Below are positions 1-9,698 of a stretch of 64,000 nt of DNA, one piece after another. The DNA is taken from contig LQPU01000008.1 in assembly GCA_002101905.1 (NCBI GenBank), positions 1-64,000 on the forward strand. Direction: 5' to 3'. Under the pieces are notes generated by a model. That model did not search any database and was not told the DNA's origin. It was given only the letters and a program-made list of their open reading frames with translations. Every line of letters starts with the position of its first letter. Position 1 is the first letter of the stretch. The position numbers and the translations under genes were made by a program. Source of the DNA: Mycobacterium shimoidei (GTDB lineage: Bacteria; Actinomycetota; Actinomycetes; Mycobacteriales; Mycobacteriaceae).

Positions 1-703
1 GTTGAGGCGTGGGGGTCGGCTGGGGTGCTGGTGCGGGCGCAGCCGGGGGCGGGGATGCGCTGGGCGCCGGCTTGGTTTGCGGGGCACCGGTACTGATCTT
101 GGCGAGCTCGCCGCCCACCGAGACGGTCGCGTCCTCCCCGGCAGTGATGCTGACCAGCGTTCCGGCCACCGGTGAGGGGATCTCGGTGTCGACCTTGTCG
201 GTGGAGACCTCCACCAGCGGCTCGTCGACTTCGACGGCGTCGCCCACATTCTTCAGCCAGCGGGTTACGGTGCCTTCGGTCACCGACTCGCCGAGCTCGG
301 GCATCAACACCGGGGTGGTCGCGCCACTCTCGCCATCCGACGGCACCGCCGCCGGCGCCGGCTCGGGCGGGGCTTGCGGCTCGGCCTGGGCTTGCGGCTC
401 CGGTTGCGCTTGCGGCTCTGGTTGCTGCTCGGGTTCGGGTGTGGGCGTGGCCGCGGGTTGCTCGCCGGCTTCACCGATGATGGCGAGTTCACCGCCGACC
501 TCGACGGTGTCGTCTTCTTTGGCGATGATCTTGGTCAGCACGCCGGCGGCCGGCGAGGGGATTTCGGTGTCGACCTTGTCGGTGGAGACCTCCAGCAGCG
601 GCTCGTCAACCTCGACTGTGTCGCCTTCTTGCTTGAGCCAGCGGGTGACCGTCCCCTCGGTGACGCTTTCGCCGAGTGCCGGCATCTGGACGGAGAAGGC
701 CAT
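1..703 (-). CDS. dlaT: Dihydrolipoamide acyltransferase (E2), N-terminal part, cut by window edge
   Basis: This is the acyltransferase core of the pyruvate dehydrogenase complex, which in mycobacteria also serves peroxynitrite defence. Two lipoyl domains are visible. Each has the lipoylation motif STDKVDTEI and starts with a MP(A/E)[10 protein letters not shown] block, and they are joined by an Ala/Pro/Glu/Gln-rich hinge. The ATG at 703-701 has a GAGGAG-type ribosome site just upstream and gives the usual start [13 protein letters not shown]. The C-terminal catalytic domain lies beyond base 1. The gene is divergent from ephD across a gap of about 210 bases. I see no well-placed promoter box in that gap. 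Position and sequence match Rv2215. Confidence 0.95.
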   Translation of the reverse strand, partial: MAFSVQMPALGESVTEGTVTRWLKQEGDTVEVDEPLLEVSTDKVDTEIPSPAAGVLTKIIAKEDDTVEVGGELAIIGEAGEQPAATPTPEPEQQPEPQAQPEPQAQAEPQAPPEPAPAAVPSDGESGATTPVLMPELGESVTEGTVTRWLKNVGDAVEVDEPLVEVSTDKVDTEIPSPVAGTLVSITAGEDATVSVGGELAKISTGAPQTKPAPSASPPPAAPAPAPQPTPTPQ

Positions 704-913
704 CTCTGTTGACTCCTCGATCGTCGGTCGGTCAGGAGGGTTCGACCTCTGGCTTACCACAGCATCCTTCCATTGCTGCGCGAACGGCATACACCCAGGG
801 CAGAGCGGACCCTTGACACCCACGCAAGGCCGGGGCAGTGTCGAATTTCGCTTGCTACCAAGGGTATGGGCTACTGGCCGTCACAGTAAGTCTCAGCGGG
901 TCGGGAGGGTTTC

Positions 914-2677
914 ATGGCGACGGTTGCTCCGCGGTTCGTCTACAGCGCCGACGACGTCCGCCTCGCGGTGTACGAAGAGGGCAACGCGGACGGTCCCACC
1001 GTGGTGCTGGTACACGGTTGGCCGGATTCCCACGTGTTGTGGGACGGCATTGTTCCGCTGCTGGCCGACCGGTTCCGGATCATCCGCTACGACAACCGCG
1101 GGGTCGGCGGCTCCTCGGTGCCCAAGCCGGTTTCGGCGTACACCATGGAGCGTTTCGCCGATGACTTCGCGGCGGTCATCGAAGAGTGCAGTCCGGGCCG
1201 GCCGGTGCATGTGCTGGGTCACGACTGGGGCTCGGTAGCGGTGTGGGAGTACCTCGGCCGGGCCGGCGCCGGTGACCGGGTCGCGTCGTTCACCTCGGTG
1301 TCGGGGCCGAGCCAGCATCATCTGGCGAACTACATCCGGGCGGCACTGCGGCGTCCCTACCGGCTGCCGACATTCGTCCGGGCGCTCAGCCAAGCGGTCC
1401 GGCTCAGCTATATGGCGTTCTTCTCGATACCTGTGCTGGCCCCGCTGGTCATCCGGGCAGCACTGTCCAGCGCGAAAAGTCGGCGCCGCATGGTCGACGG
1501 CGTCCCCGTCGAGCGCATTCACCACTCCGATCACATCGCCAGCGACGCGGCTAACTCAATAAAGGTGTATTCCGCCAACTACTTTCGTTCGCTGGTGCGT
1601 CCCCGGCGTGACCATTACGTGGACGTGCCGGTGCAACTTGTCGTCAATACCGAGGACCCATACGTGCGGCCATCAAGCTACGACGGCACCGTTCGCTGGG
1701 CGCCGCGGCTGTGGCGCCGCGACATCAAAGCCGGTCACTGGTCGCCGATGTCGCACCCGCAGGCGTTGGCGGACGCCGTGCACGAGTTCGTCGACCTTAC
1801 CGAAGGGAAGGAGCCCAGCCGGGCGATGCGGCGTGCGCAGGTGGGTGGTCGGCGCGCGTACTTCACCGACACTTTGGTGTCGGTGAGCGGCGCCGGCAGC
1901 GGGATTGGCCGCGCAACCGCGTTGGCATTCGCGCGTGAAGGCGCCGAGCTGGTGGTCAGCGACATCGACGAAGCCACCGTCAAGGAAACCGCCGCTCAGA
2001 TCGTGGCGGCCGGCGGCGTCGCACACCCGTATGTTCTCGACGTCGCCGACGCCGAGGCGGTGGAGGCGTTCGCTGCGCAGGTCTGCGCTGCGCATGGCGT
2101 CCCCGACGTGGTCGTCAACAACGCCGGTATCGGGCAGGCGGGCCGGTTCTTGGACACCCCGCCCGAGCGGTTCGACCACGTGATCGACGTCAACTTCGGC
2201 GGTGTGGTCAACGGCTGCCGGGCATTCGGACGCCGGCTCGTCGAGCGCGGCACCGGCGGCCATATCGTCAATGTCGCCTCGATGGCGGCCTACCTGCCGT
2301 CGCAGGCACTGAACGCGTACTGCACGTCCAAAGCTGCGGTGTACATGTTCTCCGACTGCCTGCGGGCCGAACTCGACGCCGCCGGGGTCGGGTTGACCAC
2401 GATCTGCCCCGGCATCATCGACACCAACATCGTGCACACCACCGAGTTCGACGCGCCACCGGGAGCCGAAGAGCGAGCCGACAAGCGACGTGGTCAGCTG
2501 GAAAAGCTGTTCGCTGCACGGCATTACGGGCCGGACAAGGTCGCCGCGGCCATTGTGTCCTCGGTGAAGAAGAACAAGGCGATTCGGCCGGTGGCACCGG
2601 AAGCCTACCTGGGCTACGGGCTGGCCCGGGTGCTGCCGCAGGCGCTGCGCAGTATCGCCCGCCAGCGGTTGGTGTAG
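914..2677 (+). CDS. ephD: EphD-type fusion: alpha/beta hydrolase plus short-chain dehydrogenase
   Basis: The protein has 587 residues in two parts. The N-terminal half is an alpha/beta hydrolase of the epoxide hydrolase type: oxyanion motif HGWPDS at residues 34-39 and nucleophile elbow GHDWGS at 102-107, with Asp104 as nucleophile. The C-terminal half is a short-chain dehydrogenase: cofactor loop GAGSGIG at 326-332, NNAG, and active-site Tyr469/Lys473 in AYCTSK. Family work on Rv2214c links EphD to epoxy-mycolate or related lipid processing; the exact substrate is inference here. The ATG has a GGGAGG ribosome site. The gene is followed by an SRPBCC protein and a FAD oxidoreductase that M. 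tuberculosis lacks at this site. Confidence 0.95.
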   Translation: MATVAPRFVYSADDVRLAVYEEGNADGPTVVLVHGWPDSHVLWDGIVPLLADRFRIIRYDNRGVGGSSVPKPVSAYTMERFADDFAAVIEECSPGRPVHVLGHDWGSVAVWEYLGRAGAGDRVASFTSVSGPSQHHLANYIRAALRRPYRLPTFVRALSQAVRLSYMAFFSIPVLAPLVIRAALSSAKSRRRMVDGVPVERIHHSDHIASDAANSIKVYSANYFRSLVRPRRDHYVDVPVQLVVNTEDPYVRPSSYDGTVRWAPRLWRRDIKAGHWSPMSHPQALADAVHEFVDLTEGKEPSRAMRRAQVGGRRAYFTDTLVSVSGAGSGIGRATALAFAREGAELVVSDIDEATVKETAAQIVAAGGVAHPYVLDVADAEAVEAFAAQVCAAHGVPDVVVNNAGIGQAGRFLDTPPERFDHVIDVNFGGVVNGCRAFGRRLVERGTGGHIVNVASMAAYLPSQALNAYCTSKAAVYMFSDCLRAELDAAGVGLTTICPGIIDTNIVHTTEFDAPPGAEERADKRRGQLEKLFAARHYGPDKVAAAIVSSVKKNKAIRPVAPEAYLGYGLARVLPQALRSIARQRLV

Positions 2678-2719
2678 GCGGCCACGCTTAATTCGCACCC
2701 GCCGCGGGTACTCGCAGGC

Positions 2720-3196
2720 ATGGCTGCGACACGAACTGCGACACGAACACTGTCGGCGACGCGCGACCTCCACGCCTCCTGTCAGCGGGTATGGGAGGTA
2801 CTCGCCAACGGGTGGACCTACAGTCAGTGGGTGGTCGGCAATAGCCGCACCCGGGCGGTCGACCCGGACTGGCCCGAGCCCGGTGCCGCCATCCGGCACT
2901 CGATCGGCGTGTGGCCGCTGGTTATCAACGACCAGACCTCCGTCGAAAGCTGTGTGCCTTTGCACGAGCTGGTGCTGCGAGCGGGCCTAGGGCCACTCGG
3001 CGCAGCACGAATCACCATGCGCCTGACCGAGATCCCGGAGGGCTGCCGAGTGGAGATGATCGAGGTGCCTGCCGAGGGACCGGTCAGACTTATCCCGGAC
3101 CGGTTGACACTGCTTGCGATTCATCCGCGCAACCGCGAGTGCATTCTGCGGCTGGCCGCTCTCGCCGAACGGCTCGAGCCAAGTCAGGTGAAGTGA
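2720..3196 (+). CDS. SRPBCC-fold lipid/ligand-binding protein
   Basis: A 158-residue protein with the START/polyketide-cyclase pattern: an early DLHASCQRVWEVLANGWTYS segment, then W-V-G-N-S, a central beta region and a C-terminal helix rich in Leu and Arg. The fold normally forms a hydrophobic cavity for lipids or polyketides. No catalytic residue can be assigned. It lies 42 bases after ephD and 18 bases before the frameshifted FAD oxidoreductase, so the three were probably one transcription unit. The pair is absent between ephD and pepB in M. tuberculosis, which suggests loss there or gain here. Confidence 0.8.
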   Translation: MAATRTATRTLSATRDLHASCQRVWEVLANGWTYSQWVVGNSRTRAVDPDWPEPGAAIRHSIGVWPLVINDQTSVESCVPLHELVLRAGLGPLGAARITMRLTEIPEGCRVEMIEVPAEGPVRLIPDRLTLLAIHPRNRECILRLAALAERLEPSQVK

Positions 3197-3214
3197 CCGA
3201 TAGGTGCGCTGGGC

Positions 3215-4634
3215 GTGAGCCAATTCGATGCTGTGGTGGTGGGCTCCGGTCCGAACGGACTCGCCGCCGCGGTCACCTTGGCTCGAAGCGGGCCGAAGCG
3301 TTCTCATCCTGGAAGGCGCAGACACCCCGGGTGGGGGAGCGCGGTCCGGAAACGTCACCGGCGACGACTCGATTCACGACATCTGCTCGGCAATCCATCC
3401 ACTCGCGATGGCTTCGCCGGCCTTCCGGCGTTGGCCGCTGGCCGACTATGGGCTGGAATGGATCTATGCGCCGATAGAGGTTGCCCACGCGCTCGACGGT
3501 GACCGTGCCGCCGCACTCCATCGTGACGTCGACGAAACCGCCGCCGGACTCGAGCGCGACCGCGCGGCATACGCGGATCTGCTGAACCCGTTGGTATCAC
3601 GCGGTATCAACCTGTTCGACAGCATCCTCGATCCGTTTCCACCCAGGCATCCGCTGACACTCGCGAACTTCGTCCGTCTCGGGATTCCTTCTATCGCAGG
3701 CTTTTCCAAGCGACACTTCACAGGCGACATGGCACCCGCTTTGCTGGCCGGGATGGCCGCGCACTCATTCATGCCGCTCACACGTATGGGCACCAGCGCG
3801 GTCGCACTGATGTTTGCGGTCAGTGCGCACCGCACCGGTTGGCCGATGGCGCAGGGCGGCTCGCAACAGATCGCCGATGCGCTGCTGGCCTACTTCGGGC
3901 ACCTTGGGGGCGAAATCCGGCTCGGCCACTGGGTGCGGAGGCCGTCGGATGTGCCGGCATGCCGCGCGTTGCTGCTGGATGTGTCGCCCACCCAGGTGCC
4001 AGGAATTCTCGGTGACTGCTTGTCGAAGCGGCATCGCCGACGATTCACGAACTACAAATACGGCCCGGGGCTTTGCAAAGTCGACTACCTGCTTGACGGC
4101 CCCATTCCGTGGCGCGCCGAAGAGTGCCGGCGCGCCGGCACCGTCCACCTCGGCGGCACCCTCGGCGAGGTCGCCGGGGGCGAGGCGGCGGTGACCCACG
4201 GCGATCATCCGGAGAAGCCGTTTGTGCTGCTCGCTCAGCAGAGCCGGTTCGATCCAACCCGCAGCCCGAACGGCGGGGAAACGGTGTGGACGTATTGCCA
4301 TGTTCCCAACGGCTCCGGCGTGGACATGTCGGACGCGATCGAAAAGCAGATCGAGCGGTTTGCGCCCGGCTTCACCGACCGCGTCGTCAAGAAAGCGACG
4401 GTGACCGCAAAAGAAGCAGAAGCCCACAACCCGAATATGTGCGGCGGAGTGATCGACGGTGGATTCCACGACCCGCTTCGATACGTTGCGAATCTGGCCG
4501 CGGGACTGTGGCCGTACAAGCTGCCGGCGCGCGGTGCCTACCTCTGCTCGTCGTTCACCCCGCCCGGCCCAGGGGTTCACGGCATGCCCGGCTACCTGGC
4601 CGCCCGCAGCGCCCTGCGTAAAGAGCTGCGCTGA
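3215..4634 (+). pseudogene. FAD-dependent oxidoreductase of the phytoene desaturase/CrtI-like family, split by a 1-base frameshift
   Basis: The GTG at 3215 opens a Rossmann FAD motif, VVVGSGPNGLAAAVTLA. The frame then breaks at about base 3284, where one extra C separates it from the continuation EAGRSVLILEGADTPGGGARSG, which runs open to the stop at 4634. Removing that base gives a continuous protein of about 472 residues typical of COG1233 oxidoreductases, with a C-terminal block (PPGPGVHGMPGY) normal for the family. The shift could be a real mutation or a sequencing error; the intact remainder, about 450 codons without a stop, favours a recent event or an error. The substrate is unknown; the SRPBCC neighbour suggests a lipid or isoprenoid. 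Confidence 0.82.
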
Positions 4635-4651
4635 TCGGACTCGGCGCGGGT

Positions 4652-6184
4652 CTAGCCGTTTTCGGCGATGTCCTCCAAGACGGCGAACATGGTGCGAGTC
4701 GGCACGCCGGTGCCGCCCTTGGGGGTGTAGCCCCAGGGGCTCCCGGTGTTGTACGCCGGCCCGGCAACGTCGATGTGCGCCCAGGCCACTCCGTCGCCGA
4801 CGAATTCGCGCAGGAAAACCCCGGCGACCAGCATCCCGGCGAACCGCTGTCCGCTGACATTGGCCAGGTCGGCCACCGTCGACTTCAGATCGTCCTTGAG
4901 TTCGTCGGGCAGCGGCATCGGCCACGCGTTTTCGCCCACCCGCTGCGAGATGGCAGCCACCCGATCCCGGAACTCGTCGCTGCCCATCACTCCCGGCGTG
5001 CGCGCACCGAGCGCAACTGTCTGCGCGCCGGTCAACGTCGACGTCTCGATCAGGTAGTCGGGGTTGTCTTCGCAGGCCCGCACGATGGCGTCGGCCAGGA
5101 TGAGTCGGCCCTCGGCGTCGGTGTTGAGCACCTCGACCGTCGTGCCGCCGTACTGGGTGAGTACGTCACCGGGGCGTTGCGCGGTCGCCGAGGGCATGTT
5201 CTCGGCCATCGGCACGGTCGCGACGACGTCGATTGGCAGCTTTTGTCGCGCGGCCAGTGTCACGGTCGCGATGACCGCCGCGGCCCCGCCCATATCCGAG
5301 GTCATGTGGTGCATGGACGCCGCCGGTTTGATCGAAATACCGCCGGTGTCGAAGGTGATGCCCTTACCGACCAAGGCCACCTTCTTGGCCTGCCCGGGTT
5401 TTTTGGCCAGCCGTGATCCGCGATGGGTCAGCCGGACCAGCCGCGGCGGCCGCGACGAGCCCTTGCCCACCCCGATCACACCGCCGAAGCCGGCCTTTTG
5501 CAGCGCCTTATCGTCGAGCACTTCCACTTCGAGGCCGGCCGCTTCACCCAAAGCCTTTGCCCGCTGGGCGAATTCCGCCGGAAACAGGTGACTCGGCGGG
5601 GTGTTGACCAGGTCGCGCGCGCAGGCTACCGCGGCTGCAACCGCGGCGGCGTGTTCGGCGTCGCCTTTGGCATCTCTGGCCGTAGAAAGCGCTGTGATCT
5701 TGGCCAGACCGGGATCTTTGGGTGCGGTCTTGTCGGTGCGGAACTCGGTAAACCGATAGCTGCCCAGCACCAGCCCCTCGACCGTGGCGGCGGTGTCCAG
5801 GTGGCTCAGTGTGGTGATGACGGCTTCGGCGCCGTTCGCCGCGCGGGCCGCCGCGCCGGCGGCCCGACGGATCACATCGGTGGGCCAGGGATCGCGCGGT
5901 GTGCCCAGACCGACGGTCAGCACGCTGGCTACCGGCAGCGAGGACACCACCAGCCGATGGACCTGTTCTTTGGCGCCGGTCGCGTTCAGTGCCCGCAGCC
6001 CGGCCTCGATCTCGGCGACCGCATCCGCGGCCAAAAATGGGTCGGCGACGGCGACCGCGCCGGGCTCGTTCTCGTCATCGGTTGAGACGACGGGCACGAT
6101 CAGGACTGCCTTGGCGGTGCCCCGACGGGGTAGCGCAGAGGCGACGGTGACGGCGGGGGGCTGGTAGCCGGGTTCGGTGCTCAC
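4652..6184 (-). CDS. pepB: Leucyl aminopeptidase, M17 family (PepA/PepB)
   Basis: A cytosolic metallo-aminopeptidase of 510 residues that removes N-terminal residues in peptide turnover. The C-terminal catalytic domain carries [10 protein letters not shown] with metal and active-site residues, and the family signature NTDAEGRL. The N-terminal macro-like domain is present. The start is a GTG ([12 protein letters not shown]). It follows the adenylate cyclase by 11 bases on the same strand, with AGGGTGG in the gap as a possible ribosome site, so the two are likely co-transcribed. Corresponds to Rv2213. Confidence 0.95.
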   Translation of the reverse strand: MSTEPGYQPPAVTVASALPRRGTAKAVLIVPVVSTDDENEPGAVAVADPFLAADAVAEIEAGLRALNATGAKEQVHRLVVSSLPVASVLTVGLGTPRDPWPTDVIRRAAGAAARAANGAEAVITTLSHLDTAATVEGLVLGSYRFTEFRTDKTAPKDPGLAKITALSTARDAKGDAEHAAAVAAAVACARDLVNTPPSHLFPAEFAQRAKALGEAAGLEVEVLDDKALQKAGFGGVIGVGKGSSRPPRLVRLTHRGSRLAKKPGQAKKVALVGKGITFDTGGISIKPAASMHHMTSDMGGAAAVIATVTLAARQKLPIDVVATVPMAENMPSATAQRPGDVLTQYGGTTVEVLNTDAEGRLILADAIVRACEDNPDYLIETSTLTGAQTVALGARTPGVMGSDEFRDRVAAISQRVGENAWPMPLPDELKDDLKSTVADLANVSGQRFAGMLVAGVFLREFVGDGVAWAHIDVAGPAYNTGSPWGYTPKGGTGVPTRTMFAVLEDIAENG

Positions 6185-6195
6185 AGGGCACCACC

Positions 6196-7305
6196 CTAAC
6201 GATGAGCGGTCAGGCTCAATGCGTACGCTGTCACTGGTTCGTCGAAACCCTTGAGTGTCAACGGATCCTGCACAGTTGCGGGCCAGTCGGGCAACTCATT
6301 GTGCACCTGCTCGGCAACGAGGATCTGCCCCGGCGACGCGGCGGCGACGAGCCGGGCCGCCAGATTCACCGGATTGCCGAAGTAGTCGCCGTTGATGGCC
6401 AGCATCTCGCCGTAACCCAAACCGGCGCGCACCTGCAATCCGGCTTCCCGCGCACGTGGATGGTCGACGAGATCGACCGCCGCCTTGGCCAGCTGTTCGG
6501 CGCTCGGACTCACCCACATCACCGCGTCGCCGATGAATTTGACCACCCTTCCACGGTCGGCTTGCACCACGTCGGAGACGGTGGCGGAAAAACCCTTGAG
6601 CAAGTTCGACAATTCCGCGGGCGTGAGCAACTGAGTCAGCGCGGTGAAGCCGGACAGGTCCACGAAACCTACGCCGCACATCAGGCCCGCCGACGGGCCC
6701 CTCGTGATGCCCTCGATGAAGGTTCGGGTGCTGGTGAGGTGGTGGCGGTGGACGGCGTCCATCAGCGCCCCGATCCTCGGAACAAACGCCGCGACCTTGC
6801 GGAAGGCCTGAGCCGTGGCGAGTTCATCGTTGGTGTGTCCGATCCACACCTCCGGTTGACCGAATCGGATCATGGCCGACTCGGCGTCGGCAAGCCGGGC
6901 CATGGCGGCGCCCAGGACCCGCAGCGTGCCGGACACGGCCTCCTCGCTGAACTGCTCATTCAGCGCCATGCAGGTCGCCAAGGCGTCGACGTCGGCCTGG
7001 CTCAACGTGGGGGTATCGGCGTCCGGCGCGGCCAGACCGAGCAAGGCCCAGAAGTGCGCGACGTCCTCGACCGGCACGCCCAGTGCCTCGGCGGCGCTGG
7101 ACAAGGTGTGAATCGGCGGCCCCGACCACTGCAGGGCATCGCCGGCGAGTCCGAACAGGCGGCCGCGGCGCTCGGCGTCGACCATCTGCTCCGCGGTGAA
7201 CCCGAGACTGTCCAGATACTCGATCAGCGGTGCCCGCTCGCGCGCGTTGGCGATCCCCGCACCTTGCAGGGCCTCGAAATCGACCACCTGATTAGTGTGG
7301 AGCAT
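6196..7305 (-). CDS. Class III adenylate cyclase with N-terminal regulatory domain
   Basis: The protein has 369 residues from the ATG at 7305. The C-terminal cyclase homology domain has both metal aspartates: Asp216 in FVDLSGFT and Asp260 in [14 protein letters not shown] follows further on. The first 200 or so residues resemble the regulatory domain of Rv2212, whose M. tuberculosis homologue was reported to respond to fatty acids. It therefore probably makes cAMP in the cytosol. The reading frame stays open upstream of 7305, but that stretch is antisense to gcvT and to the short repeat in front of it, so 7305 is preferred. It is divergent from gcvT and shares an operon with pepB. Confidence 0.9.
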   Translation of the reverse strand: MLHTNQVVDFEALQGAGIANARERAPLIEYLDSLGFTAEQMVDAERRGRLFGLAGDALQWSGPPIHTLSSAAEALGVPVEDVAHFWALLGLAAPDADTPTLSQADVDALATCMALNEQFSEEAVSGTLRVLGAAMARLADAESAMIRFGQPEVWIGHTNDELATAQAFRKVAAFVPRIGALMDAVHRHHLTSTRTFIEGITRGPSAGLMCGVGFVDLSGFTALTQLLTPAELSNLLKGFSATVSDVVQADRGRVVKFIGDAVMWVSPSAEQLAKAAVDLVDHPRAREAGLQVRAGLGYGEMLAINGDYFGNPVNLAARLVAAASPGQILVAEQVHNELPDWPATVQDPLTLKGFDEPVTAYALSLTAHR

Positions 7306-7335
7306 CGTGACCGAGCCGTCGACGATGCAGAGCGA

Positions 7336-7357
7336 AGCGATGAGGAGGAGCGGCGCT
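7336..7357 (+). repeat. 22-bp dispersed intergenic repeat, copy 1 (MIRU-like)
   Basis: A 22-base segment beginning AGCGATGAGG and ending GAGCGGCGCT is identical to 37791-37812. Both copies sit directly before a start codon, and their GAGGAGG core probably acts as the ribosome site. The longer context here (GATGCAGAGCGAAGCGATG) resembles the intergenic MIRU elements of mycobacteria as I remember them; that family assignment is inference. Confidence 0.7.
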
Positions 7358-7359
7358 TG

Positions 7360-8454
7360 ATGCCTCAGCCCCAACACGGACCGCTCGAAGATCGCCACCG
7401 CGAGCTGGGCGCCACCTTCGCCGAATTCAGCGGCTGGCTGATGCCGGTGTCGTATGCGGGAACCGTCAGCGAGCACACCGCGACCCGCAACACCGTCGGC
7501 CTGTTCGATGTCAGCCATCTGGGCAAGGCGATCGTGCGCGGGCCGGGCGCCGCGGAGTTCGTCAACTCCACGCTGACCAATGACCTGAACCGCATCGGCC
7601 CCGGCAAAGCGCAATACACGTTGTGCTGCACCGAATCCGGCGGCGTCATCGACGACCTGATCGCCTATTACGTCGCCGACGACGAGATCTTCCTGGTGCC
7701 CAACGCCGCCAACACCGCCGCCGTGGTTGCCGCGCTGCAGGCCGCGGCGCCGCCGGGCATCACGATCACCAACCAACACCGGTCGTTCGCGGTGCTCGCG
7801 GTGCAGGGCCCTCGATCAGTCGAGGTGCTCGCGGAGCTGGGCCTGCCGACCGGCATGGACTATATGGAATACGCCGACGCCTCGTTCTCCGGGGTGCCGG
7901 TGCGGGTGTGCCGCAGCGGATACACCGGTGAGCACGGGTACGAGCTGTTGCCGCCCTGGGATTCGTCGGCTGTGGTGTTCGACGCGCTGGTGGCCGCGGT
8001 GAAGCAGGTCGGCGGGCAGCTGGCCGGTCTTGGCGCCCGCGACACGTTGCGCACCGAAATGGGCTATCCCCTGCATGGCCATGAACTCTCGGCTGAAATC
8101 TCTCCGCTGCAGGCCCGCTGTGGCTGGGCGATCGGCTGGAAGAAAGAGGCGTTTTTCGGCCGCGACGCGCTGCTGGCCGAGAAGGCCGCGGGGCCGCGGC
8201 GAACGCTGCGCGGATTGCGAGCGCTGGCCCGTGGTGTTCTGCGGGCCGGGCTGACTGTGCTCGACGGGGACACCAAGGTCGGGGTCACCACGTCGGGAAC
8301 GTTCTCGCCGACACTGCAGGTCGGCATCGCGTTGGCGCTGGTCGACACCGACGCCCACGTCGAGGACGGTCAGCACGTCACCGTGGACGTCCGGGGCCGG
8401 GCGCTGGAATGTGAAGTGGTGCGACCGCCATTCGTCGAACCGAAAACTCGCTAG
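7360..8454 (+). CDS. gcvT: Glycine cleavage system T protein (aminomethyltransferase)
   Basis: Transfers the methylene group from the H-protein aminomethyl arm to tetrahydrofolate and releases ammonia. The protein has 364 residues and starts [18 protein letters not shown], with the family N-terminal motif [13 protein letters not shown], then FDVSHLGK, a central [10 protein letters not shown] and [18 protein letters not shown]. The C-terminal OB-like barrel ends at PPFVEPKTR. The ATG at 7360 follows GAGGAGG within the short repeat at 7336-7357. It is 22 bases before ilvE, though ilvE seems to have its own promoter. Corresponds to Rv2211c. Confidence 0.93.
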   Translation: MPQPQHGPLEDRHRELGATFAEFSGWLMPVSYAGTVSEHTATRNTVGLFDVSHLGKAIVRGPGAAEFVNSTLTNDLNRIGPGKAQYTLCCTESGGVIDDLIAYYVADDEIFLVPNAANTAAVVAALQAAAPPGITITNQHRSFAVLAVQGPRSVEVLAELGLPTGMDYMEYADASFSGVPVRVCRSGYTGEHGYELLPPWDSSAVVFDALVAAVKQVGGQLAGLGARDTLRTEMGYPLHGHELSAEISPLQARCGWAIGWKKEAFFGRDALLAEKAAGPRRTLRGLRALARGVLRAGLTVLDGDTKVGVTTSGTFSPTLQVGIALALVDTDAHVEDGQHVTVDVRGRALECEVVRPPFVEPKTR

Positions 8455-8464
8455 CGTGCGGTTA

Positions 8465-8470
8465 TACAAT
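8465..8470 (+). promoter_or_regulatory. Leaderless promoter of ilvE (-10 box TACAAT)
   Basis: TACAAT is a strong SigA-type -10 box. It ends exactly six bases before the ATG of ilvE, so the predicted +1 is the A of the start codon, the usual geometry of mycobacterial leaderless mRNAs. No ribosome site precedes the ATG. Confidence 0.75.
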
Positions 8471-8476
8471 CGCCCC

Positions 8477-9583
8477 ATGCCCAGCGGCCTCCTCGAGTTC
8501 CGGGTTTCGCGCGCCGCAAAGCCGGCGAGCGACGAGGAGCGCGAAGCGATCCTGGCCGACCCCGGCTTCGGCAGATACTTCACCGACCACATGGTGTCGA
8601 TCGACTACACCGCCGACCAGGGGTGGCATAACGCCAGGGTGATCGGCTACGGCCCCATCGAACTGGACCCCTCGGCGATCGTGCTGCACTACGCGCAGGG
8701 AGTGTTCGAAGGGCTCAAGGCGTACCGCTGGGCGGATGGGTCGATCGTGGCGTTCCGGGCCGAGGCAAACGCCGCCAGGATGCGGTCCTCGGCACGGCGA
8801 ATCGCGATCCCCGAGCTGCCCGAGGAGCTGTTCATCGAGTCGTTGCGACAGCTGATCGCCGTCGACAAGGCATGGGTGCCGCCGGCGGGAGGCGAGGAGT
8901 CGTTGTATCTGCGGCCGTTCGTGTTCGCCACCGAGCCGGGGCTCGGGGTGCGCCCGGCCAACCAATATCGGTATCTGGTGCTGGCGTCGCCGGCGGGCGC
9001 GTACTTCCCACGCGGCATCAAGCCGGTGACGGTGTGGGTGTCGACGGAGTACGTGCGGGCCAGTCCGGGCGGCACCGGTGCCGCCAAGTTCGGTGGTAAT
9101 TACGCCGCGTCGCTGGTGGCCCAGGCTCAAGCCGCCCAAAACGGTTGCGAACAGGTGGTCTGGCTGGATGCCAGCGAGCGGCGCTACATCGAAGAGATGG
9201 GCGGAATGAACATCTTCTTCGTCTTCGGCAGCGGCGGGTCGGCGCGGCTGGTCACCCCCGAGCTGTCCGGCTCACTGCTGCCCGGCATCACCCGAGACTC
9301 GTTGCTGCAGTTGGCGACCGACGCTGGATTCGCCGTCGAGGAGCGCAAGATCGATATCGACGAGTGGCAGAAGAAGTCCGCTGCCGGCGAGATCACCGAG
9401 GTGTTCGCCTGCGGTACCGCCGCCGTCATCACACCGATCGCGCACGTGAAGTACGGCGATGCGGAATTCACCGTTGCCGACGGCGAACCCGGTGAAGTGA
9501 CGATGGCGCTGCGCGACACGTTGACCGGAATCCAGCGCGGCACCTTCGCCGACACCCACGGCTGGATGTCGCGGCTGGACTGA
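8477..9583 (+). CDS. ilvE: Branched-chain amino acid aminotransferase
   Basis: A PLP-dependent fold-type IV aminotransferase of 368 residues that makes or degrades Val, Ile and Leu. The PLP lysine is Lys204 in [11 protein letters not shown]. Other family marks are [10 protein letters not shown] near residue 75 and [10 protein letters not shown]. The ATG at 8477 gives the same length as Rv2210c and fits the leaderless promoter directly before it. A terminator-like hairpin follows the stop. The next gene downstream is unrelated, so the operon likely ends here. Confidence 0.96.
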   Translation: MPSGLLEFRVSRAAKPASDEEREAILADPGFGRYFTDHMVSIDYTADQGWHNARVIGYGPIELDPSAIVLHYAQGVFEGLKAYRWADGSIVAFRAEANAARMRSSARRIAIPELPEELFIESLRQLIAVDKAWVPPAGGEESLYLRPFVFATEPGLGVRPANQYRYLVLASPAGAYFPRGIKPVTVWVSTEYVRASPGGTGAAKFGGNYAASLVAQAQAAQNGCEQVVWLDASERRYIEEMGGMNIFFVFGSGGSARLVTPELSGSLLPGITRDSLLQLATDAGFAVEERKIDIDEWQKKSAAGEITEVFACGTAAVITPIAHVKYGDAEFTVADGEPGEVTMALRDTLTGIQRGTFADTHGWMSRLD

Positions 9584-9584
9584 G

Positions 9585-9604
9585 CCAGCGGGCGCTGGTG
9601 TTTT
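9585..9604 (+). terminator. Hairpin plus T run after ilvE
   Basis: CCAGC and GCTGG pair around a short loop, two bases after the ilvE stop codon, and TGTTTT follows. The stem is short but its position suits a weak intrinsic terminator that separates ilvE from the repeat protein. Confidence 0.5.
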
Positions 9605-9698
9605 GTAAATCCTTGTGGTTTCGCGGTTTTCCCGCGCCCCCGTCGTCTGGCGAGCCAGAATTGGGTGCCCTGTGTAAGCGATCGAGAGGAGCTTCAAC

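Noticed and set aside
9..1238. Long forward reading frame opposite dlaT and into ephD
   Set aside because: It is the reverse complement of the lipoyl domains; the minus-strand frame has clear lipoylation motifs and a ribosome site.
2690..2712. GCGGGT-type inverted repeat after ephD as a terminator
   Set aside because: The arms are short and no T run follows; the next gene is close and on the same strand.
1673..2965. 430-codon minus-strand frame opposite ephD
   Set aside because: Gly/Arg/His-rich shadow typical of GC-rich DNA; the plus strand carries a conserved two-domain enzyme.
6202..7359. Forward extension of the gcvT frame over the adenylate cyclase
   Set aside because: It is antisense to a conserved cyclase with intact metal residues, and gcvT has a good start at 7360.
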